A stretch of 64,000 nucleotides of DNA, from assembly GCF_018474025.1 (NCBI RefSeq), contig NZ_JAHCTA010000002.1:310562-374561 (forward strand). The letters are read 5' to 3'. The DNA is from Alteromonas oceanisediminis. Its GTDB lineage: Bacteria > Pseudomonadota > Gammaproteobacteria > Enterobacterales > Alteromonadaceae. Shown here in pieces: positions 56,287-64,000 of the stretch (positions are counted from its first letter, which is position 1; every line of letters begins with the position of its first letter). The notes below the pieces were generated by a model that saw nothing but the letters and a program-made list of their open reading frames with translations, was not told where the DNA came from and searched no databases. The position numbers and the translations under genes were made by a program.

Positions 56287-57234
56287 ATGCAGTTTCAACT
56301 TTTAAAACTTAACGACACCGTCAACTTCATGAAGTTGAGGTTTCCGGCGATGATCCTATCGACCTTATTGATCATCGGTTCCATTGCGGCGCTGACGTTC
56401 AATAAACTCAATTGGGGGTTAGACTTCACCGGCGGTACGCTAATTGAAGTGGGCTATACGCAGGCAGCGGATTTAAGCAGTATCCGACAGGAACTGGATG
56501 CCGCTGATTTTGGTGATGCAATCGTACAGAACTTCGGCAGTAGTCAGGATGTACTTATTCGCATCGCACCGCGAGAGGGTATTGAGGCGGCGGTGATTGG
56601 CGACCAGGTGCTTGCAGCACTTAAAGCGGGCAATCCGAACGTGGAGATGCGCCGAATTGAGTTTGTCGGACCTAATGTGGGTGAAGAACTCACAGAGCAA
56701 GGCGGCCTAGCGATGCTGGTAGCGCTGATTTGTATTTTGATTTACGTGGCGATGCGCTTCGAGTGGCGCTTTGCGCTGGGGTCAGTGGGCGCGTTGGCGC
56801 ATGACGTTATCATCACCCTTGGCTTGTTTGCTGTGCTGCAACTGGAATTCGATCTCACCATTTTGGCTGCTGTGCTGGCGGTGATAGGTTACTCGCTCAA
56901 TGACACCATTGTTGTTTCGGACCGTATTCGAGAAAACTTCCGCAAGGTGCGTAAAGGCACGCCAGAAGAAATTATCAATATTTCGCTGACGCAGACTCTA
57001 AATAGAACCATCATCACGTCACTCACCACGGTACTTGTGCTCTTGGCACTGTTCTATAAAGGTGGTGCCCTGATCCATGGTTTTGCCACGGCGTTGTTAT
57101 TTGGTGTGGTGATCGGAACTTATTCATCGATTTACGTTGCCAGCTCAGTGGCGTTGTTCTTGGGGATCAGCAAGGAAGACTTGATGCCTCCTCAGGTTGA
57201 AAAGGAAGGCGAAGATTTAGAACCGATGCCCTGA
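56287..57234 (+). CDS. secF: Protein translocase subunit SecF
   Basis: Partner of SecD, 315 residues with six helices. LDFTGGTLIEVGY is the D1-type motif, and AVIGYSLNDTIVVSDRIREN the conserved helix motif with the functional Asp. ATG 56287, with AAGGAGA upstream, is chosen rather than a frame extension back to 56254 inside secD. A short stem-loop terminator follows, closing the tgt-yajC-secDF unit. Confidence 0.96.
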   Translation: MQFQLLKLNDTVNFMKLRFPAMILSTLLIIGSIAALTFNKLNWGLDFTGGTLIEVGYTQAADLSSIRQELDAADFGDAIVQNFGSSQDVLIRIAPREGIEAAVIGDQVLAALKAGNPNVEMRRIEFVGPNVGEELTEQGGLAMLVALICILIYVAMRFEWRFALGSVGALAHDVIITLGLFAVLQLEFDLTILAAVLAVIGYSLNDTIVVSDRIRENFRKVRKGTPEEIINISLTQTLNRTIITSLTTVLVLLALFYKGGALIHGFATALLFGVVIGTYSSIYVASSVALFLGISKEDLMPPQVEKEGEDLEPMP

Positions 57235-57263
57235 TGAGTCAGTGCGTTTTTTAAGTCATAGTC

Positions 57264-57286
57264 AACCCGCTTCGGCGGGTTTTTTT
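57264..57286 (+). terminator. Rho-independent terminator after secF
   Basis: AACCCGC (57264-57270) pairs with GCGGGTT (57275-57281) around a stable TTCG tetraloop, followed by T residues to 57286. Confidence 0.93.
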
Positions 57287-57422
57287 AGGCCAAATTGAAG
57301 GCCGCAAATGAGTAAAACTTTCACACTCCCGCAACACATCAGTGAATTTCGGCTCATCCTGTCACTGTGGGCAATCAACACTATGTGGCCGTAGGCCTGT
57401 CTAGGCATAACATGGGGCGCTA

Positions 57423-58430
57423 TTGCTCAAAGGCGCAGATATTGCTTACCATGTTGACTTAGGCTTTTCGATCAGAGTGGATAATGTGTCAGTAAGTCAG
57501 CGAGAGGGGATAAGGGGGCCACACCGGTTTTCACTAAAGCAATGGTGGTCTGTGGCAAAGAATATTGCGCATACCGTGCAGAGTAATAACTTATCGCTGG
57601 TCGCTGCCGGTGTGGCATTTTATTTCCTCTTGGCTGTTTTTCCTCTTTTCGCTGGTGTCATTTCTTTGTATGGATTACTGATTTCGCCGGCTGAATTGAC
57701 GCAACACATGAATTTTTTGATTAGCGTACTGCCACAAGACAGTCGGTTTATGTTGGAGCAGCAACTGCTCAAGTTAATAGAAAAGTCGGATCAGGCGCTC
57801 AGTTTCAGTTTGGTCGTGAGTGTTGCATTGACGGTCTGGGGCGGCAGCAAAGGCGCGCAGGCGCTGCTAATCGCCTGCAACATCAGCTATCGAGAATCTG
57901 AGAATCGAAGTTTCTTAAGTGCACTGGTTGCCCGCATCGTATTGACGCTTTCAACCATTGCCGTGATCATTTTTGCATTATTGCTGATCACCTTTTTGCC
58001 AGAATTGATCACTCTTGTTTTTGGCGACATTATGCCGTCGTTTGTGACCGATTGGCTGAGCTGGTTATTGTTGATGGTTATCTTTAATCTGGGCCTAGCG
58101 ACGTTGTACCGCTATGGGCCGCACCGGCGGGCACCTAAATGGCGCTGGGTGTCGTTAGGCTCAGTGGTGGCGACGCTGCTATGGTTGATTGCCTCGTACG
58201 GATTTTCTGAATACGTTAGCGAGTATGCCAGTTATAACCAGACTTACGGTTCGATGGGCAGTATCGTCATCTTGTTGATGTGGTTTTATCTGAGTGCGTT
58301 TATCATTTTACTCGGTGCCGCCATGAACGCGTCACTGGAGTTTCACACCGAAGGAGATAGTACCATCGGCCCAGACAGGCCGATTGGAAAGCGCGGCGCC
58401 TATGTTGCTGACAACACGCCGCACGAATAA
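57423..58430 (+). CDS. YihY/BrkB-family inner-membrane protein
   Basis: Predicted membrane protein with six helices, formerly mislabelled ribonuclease BN. Characteristic stretches are LSLVAAGVAFYFLLAVFPLFAG, VWGGSKGAQALLIACNI and SYGFSEYVSEYASYNQTYGSMGSIVILLMWFYLSAFI. The family may handle lipids or other envelope substrates; no role is proven. Start uncertain: TTG 57423 gives 335 residues, but GTGs at 57477 and 57486 are in frame, so the first ~20 residues may not be translated. It is convergent with suhB, which ends eight bases away. Confidence 0.85.
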   Translation: MLKGADIAYHVDLGFSIRVDNVSVSQREGIRGPHRFSLKQWWSVAKNIAHTVQSNNLSLVAAGVAFYFLLAVFPLFAGVISLYGLLISPAELTQHMNFLISVLPQDSRFMLEQQLLKLIEKSDQALSFSLVVSVALTVWGGSKGAQALLIACNISYRESENRSFLSALVARIVLTLSTIAVIIFALLLITFLPELITLVFGDIMPSFVTDWLSWLLLMVIFNLGLATLYRYGPHRRAPKWRWVSLGSVVATLLWLIASYGFSEYVSEYASYNQTYGSMGSIVILLMWFYLSAFIILLGAAMNASLEFHTEGDSTIGPDRPIGKRGAYVADNTPHE

Positions 58431-58438
58431 AGAAGTTA

Positions 58439-59212
58439 TTACTTCAGGTATTTGACCAGATTTTGCACGACGCGTGGACTTCCCGCCACAATTTCGCCTG
58501 AAAATAGCGGGTCATTGTTGCCTTTAAAATCGGTCACAAGACCGCCAGATTCACGCACAAGAAGTTCGCCCGCCGCAATATCCCACGGTTTGATGCCACG
58601 CTCCCAATAACCGTCAAAGCGGCCAGATGCAACATACGCCATATCTAACGCAGCAGAGCCTGTGCGGCGAACATCACCACAGGCTAAAAATATCTGTGAA
58701 AATTGCTCTGTGTACGTTGCTAATGTGTCTTTTTGCTTAAACGGAAAAGCCGTCGCCAAAATGGTTTGGTTTAAGTCTTTGCTTTTCGATGTGCGGATGC
58801 GATAGCCATTAAGCTGGGCACCTGCGCCACGACTGGCGGTGAATAACTCACCACGAATGGGGTCAAACACCACCGCTTGATCGAGCCTACCTTTATGCAT
58901 TAAAGCAATCGACACGCAAAAATGCGGTATGCCTTTAATAAAGTTAGTGGTGCCGTCAAGCGGATCTATGATCCAGGTAAAGGTTTCATCAGCGCCCTGC
59001 TTGCCACTTTCTTCACCGTGGAAAGCATGATCCGGGTAGGATTGTTTGATTTTACTGATGATGGCCTGTTCCGCTTCTTTGTCGATTTTTGTCACAAAAT
59101 CATTAGCGCCTTTGGCTTGAGTTTCCAAATCGTCGCGGTTTTCAAAACCACGGGCAATGATATTACCGGCCACGCGCGCTGCGCGCACCGCAATGTTAAG
59201 CATTGGATGCAT
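58439..59212 (-). CDS. suhB: Inositol monophosphatase family protein SuhB
   Basis: Mg-dependent phosphatase of 257 residues; in E. coli SuhB also works in rRNA transcription antitermination. Metal-binding motifs are present: HGEESG, IIDPLDGTTNFIKG and the C-terminal KPWDIAAGELLVRESGG. ATG 59212 is followed by MHPMLNIAVRAARVAGN, the standard start. It is divergent from trmJ with a 216-base promoter region, the usual gammaproteobacterial arrangement. Confidence 0.95.
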   Translation of the reverse strand: MHPMLNIAVRAARVAGNIIARGFENRDDLETQAKGANDFVTKIDKEAEQAIISKIKQSYPDHAFHGEESGKQGADETFTWIIDPLDGTTNFIKGIPHFCVSIALMHKGRLDQAVVFDPIRGELFTASRGAGAQLNGYRIRTSKSKDLNQTILATAFPFKQKDTLATYTEQFSQIFLACGDVRRTGSAALDMAYVASGRFDGYWERGIKPWDIAAGELLVRESGGLVTDFKGNNDPLFSGEIVAGSPRVVQNLVKYLK

Positions 59213-59360
59213 GTATTTCCACCATCAGTTGTCAAAGAACAAGGTCGTCAGAACGATCGTGCGGCTGTTCAAAAAACAGACGCTACGATTATCAGCGGCG
59301 CATGCTATCAGACTGGTGTCTTTTTGCAATCGATAATCCGATTACACGCGTCAAAAGCCC

Positions 59361-59389
59361 CTGTCAGCGTGTGCGGTTTGTGATAAACT
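59361..59389 (+). promoter_or_regulatory. Extended -10 promoter candidate of trmJ
   Basis: CTGTCA (59361-59366) and TAAACT (59384-59389) are 17 bases apart, with TG at 59381-59382 forming an extended -10. It gives a leader of about 33 bases before ATG 59429. The hexamers each match four of six consensus bases. Confidence 0.45.
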
Positions 59390-59428
59390 GCGCGGCGTTT
59401 TTTCATTCTTCAGAGCGCGCCATTTATC

Positions 59429-60202
59429 ATGTTAGACAATATTCGAATTGTATTGGTTAATACCTCCCACACCGGCAATATCGGCTCGGCGGCGCGCGCC
59501 ATGAAAACCATGGGGCTCAGTCAACTCGTTTTGGTCGATCCGGTTTCACCACCAGACGGCAAATCCAGCGCATTGGCAGCCGGCGCTGGCGATGTGTTAG
59601 CAAACGCAAAAACTGTGGCGACATTGGAAGAAGCAGTACAAGATTGCGGTTTAGTCGTTGGTACTTCAGCACGCTCCAGAACGCATTCTTGGCCAATGCT
59701 AGACCCGCGTGAATGTGGCGTTAAGTTGGTCGAAGAAGTCACTCACTACCCGGTAGCACTGGTGTTCGGTCGAGAAAACAATGGGTTGTCCAACGAAGAA
59801 TTGCAGCAATGTCACTTTCATGTGTGCATTCCCGCCAACCCTGAATATAGCTCGCTGAACCTTGCTGCCGCTGTTCAAACTCTGTGTTACGAAGTTCGCA
59901 TGGCTCATTTGCAACGCGAGCAGACCAACAATGTGCAGGCTAGTGCGAACACGGCCGCCGAGTACCCTTTGTCGGCCGACTTAGAACGATTCTATGCACA
60001 TTTGGAAACGACCTTATTGAACACAGGGTTTATCGTCAAAAACCATCCCGGTCACGTCATGATGAAGTTGCGACGCCTGTTCAACCGCGCCCGACCAGAG
60101 TCTCAAGAATTGAATATTTTGCGTGGAATTCTGTCATCTATCGACCGGTCTACTCATACGGCGAAACCTGCCAGCAGTGAAGAACACCCAGTAAAGGAGT
60201 AG
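59429..60202 (+). CDS. trmJ: tRNA (cytidine/uridine-2'-O-)-methyltransferase TrmJ
   Basis: SPOUT methyltransferase that 2'-O-methylates position 32 of tRNAs. The 257-residue protein has [20 protein letters not shown] at the N-terminus, [15 protein letters not shown] near residue 110 and [23 protein letters not shown] near 133, the three knot motifs. A C-terminal extension (to about residue 240) is typical of TrmJ. cysE follows after five bases. Complete. Confidence 0.95.
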   Translation: MLDNIRIVLVNTSHTGNIGSAARAMKTMGLSQLVLVDPVSPPDGKSSALAAGAGDVLANAKTVATLEEAVQDCGLVVGTSARSRTHSWPMLDPRECGVKLVEEVTHYPVALVFGRENNGLSNEELQQCHFHVCIPANPEYSSLNLAAAVQTLCYEVRMAHLQREQTNNVQASANTAAEYPLSADLERFYAHLETTLLNTGFIVKNHPGHVMMKLRRLFNRARPESQELNILRGILSSIDRSTHTAKPASSEEHPVKE

Positions 60203-60207
60203 AGTGA

Positions 60208-61041
60208 ATGCTAAAACGCATCAAAGAAGATATTCGTAGCGTATTTCATCGAGACCCCGCAGCACGCACTACTTTTGAGGTATTAACGAATTATCCGGGG
60301 TTGCATGCGATTTGGTTGCACCGGCTGGCTCACAAACTATGGCGCAAGAACTGGAAGTGGTTGGGGCGTTCAGTATCTACATTTTCACGATGGTTAACCG
60401 GCATTGAAATTCATCCGGGCGCTCAATTAGGGCGGCGTTTTTTTATTGATCATGGCATGGGTGTGGTGATCGGCGAAACTGCCATCATCGGTGATGATGT
60501 GACTCTGTACCACGGTGTTACTTTGGGGGGAACCACGTGGAAAGCAGGTAAGCGTCATCCAACATTGGCGAATAATGTGGTTATCGGGGCGGGCGCAAAG
60601 GTGCTGGGCCCCATTACGATCCATGAGGGCGCAAAGGTCGGCTCAAACTCCGTGGTGGTTAAAGATGTGCCTGCGCACGCAACCGCAGTGGGTATACCGG
60701 GGCGTATTGTGCAAGCGCCTGCCAACAACAAAGCGCAGACATCTGCATTAGACAGTAAACGTCGGCATAAAATCGCTGAGAAATATGGTTTTGATGCTTA
60801 CGCTGTCTCGATAGATAATCCTGATCCGGTGGCCAATGCGATGGGGGTGTTACTCGATCATGTTCACGTGATGGATGCCAAAGTGGAAGAAATGTGCACG
60901 GCTATCCAAGCCATGGGAGGCAACGTCTGTACCAAGTCACTGCACTCGTTAAGTATAGAAGACTTTGCTGATACGGGGCTCAAACCTACGGTGAGTATGA
61001 GTGCTGAAGAAAGCAATGAGGCATTCGACCCCAAAATTTAG
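60208..61041 (+). CDS. cysE: Serine O-acetyltransferase
   Basis: Makes O-acetylserine for cysteine synthesis. The 277-residue protein has an N-terminal helical part and a left-handed beta helix with hexapeptide repeats, including [32 protein letters not shown] and [26 protein letters not shown]. Here an SAT of the [13 protein letters not shown] type supplies sulfur metabolism beside the isc cluster, as in many gammaproteobacteria. AAAGGAGTAGA precedes ATG 60208. Complete. Confidence 0.95.
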   Translation: MLKRIKEDIRSVFHRDPAARTTFEVLTNYPGLHAIWLHRLAHKLWRKNWKWLGRSVSTFSRWLTGIEIHPGAQLGRRFFIDHGMGVVIGETAIIGDDVTLYHGVTLGGTTWKAGKRHPTLANNVVIGAGAKVLGPITIHEGAKVGSNSVVVKDVPAHATAVGIPGRIVQAPANNKAQTSALDSKRRHKIAEKYGFDAYAVSIDNPDPVANAMGVLLDHVHVMDAKVEEMCTAIQAMGGNVCTKSLHSLSIEDFADTGLKPTVSMSAEESNEAFDPKI

Positions 61042-61047
61042 CGAATA

Positions 61048-61072
61048 ATACCTGAGTAATTTAGTCGGGTAA
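61048..61072 (+). promoter_or_regulatory. IscR type-1-like binding site 1
   Basis: ATACCTGAGTAATTTAGTCG then GGTAA: matches the partly palindromic type-1 IscR consensus (ATAxYYGACT then AGTCRxxTAT pattern). It abuts the second copy with no gap and lies just upstream of the iscR promoter. Confidence 0.65.
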
Positions 61073-61097
61073 ATACTTGACTAAATTAGTAGGTTAT
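61073..61097 (+). promoter_or_regulatory. IscR type-1-like binding site 2 over the iscR promoter
   Basis: ATACTTGACTAAATTAGTAG then GTTAT is a close match to the type-1 consensus. TTGACT (61077-61082) inside it serves as the -35; the -10 is a weak CAGTAT at 61100-61105, 17 bases on. A bound [2Fe-2S]-IscR would therefore block RNA polymerase, giving the known autorepression of isc operons. Confidence 0.75.
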
Positions 61098-61146
61098 GTC
61101 AGTATTCAACGCATTGAAAACGTAGCTGGAAAGGTTTGGAAAGCGC

Positions 61147-61635
61147 ATGAAATTGACATCAAAAGGGCGTTATGCGGTGACTGCGATGCTGGATGTCGCG
61201 CTTCACTCAGCGAAGGGCCCTGTGCCTCTTGCTGATATCTCTGAACGGCAAGAAATTTCACTGTCGTATTTAGAGCAGCTCTTCGCCCGTTTGCGTAAAG
61301 AAAAGCTTGTCGATAGTGTGCGAGGTCCCGGTGGTGGGTACTTACTGGGCCGTAGTGCTGGCGATATTCCAATTGGTGAAGTGATCCGTGCGGTTGATGA
61401 GTCAGTCGATGCTACGCGCTGTCAGGGGCAGTCCGATTGCCAAGGTGGTGAGCAATGTCTTACACACAGTTTATGGCAGGATCTGAGCGAGCGGATTAGC
61501 TTGTTTTTAAATGGTATTAGCCTCGGCGATTTGATGGATAAACGCGACGTTAAACGCGTTGCAACACGACAAGACCATTGTAAATCGAAAGCATCCACAT
61601 TAATGAATGAAATTGAAGTCAGCTTACAGCTGTAA
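61147..61635 (+). CDS. iscR: Fe-S cluster assembly regulator IscR
   Basis: Rrf2-family repressor of 162 residues that binds a [2Fe-2S] cluster. The DNA-binding start [20 protein letters not shown] is standard, and ligands Cys92, Cys98, Cys104 and His107 ([16 protein letters not shown]) are all in place, so cluster-dependent control is expected. Two abutting IscR-like sites lie upstream. GGAAAG precedes ATG 61147. iscS follows after 13 bases. Complete. Confidence 0.96.
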   Translation: MKLTSKGRYAVTAMLDVALHSAKGPVPLADISERQEISLSYLEQLFARLRKEKLVDSVRGPGGGYLLGRSAGDIPIGEVIRAVDESVDATRCQGQSDCQGGEQCLTHSLWQDLSERISLFLNGISLGDLMDKRDVKRVATRQDHCKSKASTLMNEIEVSLQL

Positions 61636-61648
61636 TCGGAGCATTGTA

Positions 61649-62872
61649 ATGAGTAAGGTTCAACTTCCTATTTATCTTGATTATTCGTCAACAACACCTG
61701 TTGACCCGCGTGTTGCGGCAAAAATGTCAGAATGCCTGACCCATGAAGGCAATTTTGGAAACCCGGCTTCGCGCTCACATCGCTTTGGTTGGGTCGCTGA
61801 AGAAGCGGTCGACGAAGCGCGTAATCATATCGCTGATTTAGTGAATGCCGACCCTCGTGAGATTGTCTTTACCAGCGGTGCAACCGAGTCTAATAACCTC
61901 GCTATTAAAGGTGCTGCGCATTTTTACTCGAAAAGAGGCAAGCATATTATAACGCTCAAAACTGAGCACAAAGCCGTCCTTGACACGACGCGCCAACTAG
62001 AGCGTGAAGGCTTCGAAGTCACTTACATGCAACCTGAGCCGAACGGCTTAGTTGATTTGAAAAAGCTTGAAGCTGAAATGCGCGATGACACGGTGTTGGT
62101 GTCGATCATGCACGTGAATAACGAGATTGGTGTGATCCAAGACATAACCGCGATTGGTGAATTGTGTCGTTCTCGAAAAATTTTATTCCATGTTGATGCG
62201 GCTCAGAGTACGGGCAAAGTGCCTATCGATTTGCAGTCGATGAAAGTTGACTTGATGTCATTTTCTGCACATAAAACCTATGGTCCGAAAGGTATTGGTG
62301 CGCTGTACGTGCGTCGTAAACCGCGCGTTCGCATTGAAGCTCAAATACACGGTGGTGGGCATGAGAGAGGAATGCGCTCAGGTACGCTGGCAACGCATCA
62401 AATTGTTGGTATGGGTGAGGCATTCCGTTTAGCAAAAGAAGAAATGGCTACGGAAAATGAGCGACTGCTGATGCTACGCAACAAGTTGTGGAACGGTATT
62501 AAAGATATTGAAGAAGTGACCGTGAATGGCGATATGGAGCAGCGTGTGGCGGCTAATTTGAACGTCAGCTTCAATTATGTTGAAGGTGAGTCGTTGATTA
62601 TGGCGCTGAAAGATATGGCGGTATCGTCAGGTTCTGCGTGCACATCGGCAAGTCTTGAGCCGTCGTATGTATTGCGAGCACTTGGGCTTTCAGACGAGTT
62701 AGCACACAGCTCGATTCGCTTCAGCATGGGGCGCTTCACAACGGAAGAAGAAATAGACTATGTCATCAGCGTTGTTCGCAATGCGATCGACAAGCTGCGC
62801 GAGATGTCGCCGCTATGGGATATGTTCAAAGACGGTGTTGACTTAACCAAAGTTGAGTGGGTTCACCACTAG
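61649..62872 (+). CDS. iscS: Cysteine desulfurase IscS
   Basis: PLP enzyme that mobilises sulfur from cysteine for Fe-S clusters and tRNA thiolation. The 407-residue protein starts at ATG 61649 after CGGAGC; an upstream extension to 61607 lies in iscR and is rejected. The PLP Lys209 is in [11 protein letters not shown] and the catalytic Cys331 in [17 protein letters not shown]-terminus ends KVEWVHH. Complete, and in the standard order before iscU. Confidence 0.97.
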   Translation: MSKVQLPIYLDYSSTTPVDPRVAAKMSECLTHEGNFGNPASRSHRFGWVAEEAVDEARNHIADLVNADPREIVFTSGATESNNLAIKGAAHFYSKRGKHIITLKTEHKAVLDTTRQLEREGFEVTYMQPEPNGLVDLKKLEAEMRDDTVLVSIMHVNNEIGVIQDITAIGELCRSRKILFHVDAAQSTGKVPIDLQSMKVDLMSFSAHKTYGPKGIGALYVRRKPRVRIEAQIHGGGHERGMRSGTLATHQIVGMGEAFRLAKEEMATENERLLMLRNKLWNGIKDIEEVTVNGDMEQRVAANLNVSFNYVEGESLIMALKDMAVSSGSACTSASLEPSYVLRALGLSDELAHSSIRFSMGRFTTEEEIDYVISVVRNAIDKLREMSPLWDMFKDGVDLTKVEWVHH

Positions 62873-62906
62873 TCGTTGATTTAAACATTATTAAGAGGCA
62901 AGCGTT

Positions 62907-63299
62907 ATGGCTTACAGTGAAAAAGTAATTGATCATTATGAAAATCCGCGCAACGTCGGTGCGTTCGACAAGAACGACCCTAGCATTGCAACCGGAATGG
63001 TGGGTGCACCAGCGTGTGGCGACGTGATGAAACTTCAGCTCAAAGTGGGTGAAAATGGGATCATCGAAGATGCCAAATTCAAGACCTATGGCTGTGGTTC
63101 AGCGATTGCATCAAGCTCGCTCGTGACCGAGTGGGTTAAGGGCAAGTCAATTGATGAAGCAACCAGTATCAAAAACACTGATATTGCTGCTGAGCTGGCT
63201 TTGCCTCCTGTCAAAATTCACTGCTCTATTTTGGCTGAAGATGCCATTAAAGCAGCAGTGGAAGATTACAAATCGCGTCAAAAAGCAGTAACGAACTAA
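62907..63299 (+). CDS. iscU: Fe-S scaffold protein IscU
   Basis: Scaffold on which clusters are built, 130 residues. The three ligand cysteines are in APACGD, TYGCGSAIASSS and KIHCSILAED; Asp of the first motif is also present. LPPVK, the HscA recognition motif, precedes the last Cys. AAGAGGCAAG precedes ATG 62907. Complete. Confidence 0.97.
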   Translation: MAYSEKVIDHYENPRNVGAFDKNDPSIATGMVGAPACGDVMKLQLKVGENGIIEDAKFKTYGCGSAIASSSLVTEWVKGKSIDEATSIKNTDIAAELALPPVKIHCSILAEDAIKAAVEDYKSRQKAVTN

Positions 63300-63314
63300 A
63301 TTTAGGAGCAGTTT

Positions 63315-63638
63315 GTGGGTATTAAAGTGTCTGATGCGGCGGCAACGCGCGCGAAAACATTTTTACAAAATCGAGGTTCAGGCCTTGGTATTCGCTTGGG
63401 TGTCAAAACCACGGGCTGCTCAGGTTTAGCGTACGTGCTCGAATTCGTTGATGACCTAAATGAAGATGACGAGGTGTTTGAAGATAATGGCGTTAAAATC
63501 ATTATTGATGGCAAAAGCCTTGTCTACCTCGATGGCACTGAACTTGATTTTGCCAAAGAAGGGCTAAACGAAGGCTTCCAGTTCAACAACCCTAACGCCA
63601 ACGGCGAGTGTGGTTGTGGCGAAAGTTTTAACGTTTAG
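63315..63638 (+). CDS. iscA: A-type Fe-S carrier protein IscA
   Basis: A-type carrier of 107 residues. The three conserved cysteines lie in [10 protein letters not shown] and the C-terminal [12 protein letters not shown] 63315 with TTTAGGAG upstream gives [14 protein letters not shown], the family start. hscB starts eight bases after its stop. Complete. Confidence 0.96.
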   Translation: MGIKVSDAAATRAKTFLQNRGSGLGIRLGVKTTGCSGLAYVLEFVDDLNEDDEVFEDNGVKIIIDGKSLVYLDGTELDFAKEGLNEGFQFNNPNANGECGCGESFNV

Positions 63639-63646
63639 CGTCGCAC

Positions 63647-64000
63647 ATGGTGAATTATTTCTCTCTGTTTTCGTTAACTGAATCCTTTGATATCGATCTA
63701 GCGTCGTTATCACGCACCTACCAAGAGCTTCAAAAGCTCACTCACCCCGATAAATTTGCCGGCGGCAGCGAGCAACAAAAGCGCGTTGCTCTGCAACGAA
63801 ACTCTCAAGTGAACGATGGTTATCAGGTACTCAAAGCGCCGGTGAGTCGGGCGGAACATTTGCTCGCCCTGCGTGGCGTCGAACTGGCGCATGAAACGCA
63901 AACCATGCGGGACACGGATTTCTTGATGCAGCAGATGGAGTGGCGCGAAGCGCTAGCTGAAGTAGACAGTGCAGAGCAACCCATGGATGTGCTGGACGAA
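63647..64000 (+). CDS. hscB: Fe-S cochaperone HscB, 3' partial
   Basis: J-domain cochaperone that delivers IscU to HscA. The visible 118 residues start MVNYFSLFSLTESFDIDL and carry LTHPDKFAGGSEQQKR, with the HPD motif of the J-domain, followed by the HscB-type stretch VNDGYQVLKAPVSRAEHLLALRGVEL. The ATG at 63647 and the GTG at 63650 both fit; the first is used. The reading frame is open to the right edge, so the C-terminal helical bundle is cut off. Confidence 0.94.
   Translation, partial: MVNYFSLFSLTESFDIDLASLSRTYQELQKLTHPDKFAGGSEQQKRVALQRNSQVNDGYQVLKAPVSRAEHLLALRGVELAHETQTMRDTDFLMQQMEWREALAEVDSAEQPMDVLDE

Overview
The window reads as chromosome of a marine-type gammaproteobacterium, most likely Alteromonadales. 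This rests on the gene order queA-tgt-yajC-secD-secF, suhB / trmJ-cysE-iscRSUA-hscB, the large isocitrate lyase, malate synthase G, CheV, and an exosortase/PEP-CTERM locus inside an exopolysaccharide region. No rRNA, tRNA, CRISPR array, transposase or integrase was seen. The genus is inference; a 16S or marker-gene comparison would settle it.

Region 1 (about 1-31.7 kb) is an exopolysaccharide and protein-sorting island. It holds an O-acyltransferase (cut by the left edge), two Wzx-like flippases, an O-antigen-ligase/polymerase-like protein, several GT4 and GT2 glycosyltransferases, a sulfotransferase, and sugar-nucleotide genes: wecB and wecC (UDP-ManNAcA), a TviB-like dehydrogenase with a UDP-uronate 4-epimerase, and rmlACBD (dTDP-L-rhamnose). 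Woven through it are PEP-CTERM system parts: an exosortase fused to an EpsI domain, the TPR lipoprotein PrsT, one PEP-CTERM substrate with a sigma-54-like promoter, a secreted trypsin-like protease, the exosortase-associated acyltransferase, and an overlapping ThiF/E1-like adenylating enzyme. The likely product is an acidic, perhaps sulfated and acetylated polymer made together with a surface-sorted PEP-CTERM protein.

Region 2 (31.7-40.3 kb) has a patatin-like lipase, malate synthase G, a LysR regulator and isocitrate lyase (the glyoxylate shunt), then CheV and a lipoprotein alkaline phosphatase.

Region 3 (40.3-51.6 kb) is mostly minus strand. It has an AttEFGH-like ABC exporter with fused permease and an AttH lipoprotein, a VC0807-type membrane protein, a rhomboid protease, and a counterpart of the E. 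coli yjfIJKLMC set (DUF2170, PspA, DUF2491, DUF350, DUF1190, ATP-grasp glutathionylspermidine synthase-like) with a two-TM potassium channel inserted after the PspA gene. A small plus-strand DUF6471-like gene follows, preceded by three evenly spaced half-sites.

Region 4 (51.8-64 kb) is conserved core: queuosine tRNA modification, Sec translocon accessories, a YihY-family membrane protein, SuhB, TrmJ, CysE and the Isc iron-sulfur operon, which starts with two abutting IscR-like sites. The window ends inside hscB.

The least explained parts are the acyltransferase-ThiF pair, the regulation of the PEP-CTERM gene, the channel insertion in the yjf set, and the AT-rich block at 13.5-16.7 kb.
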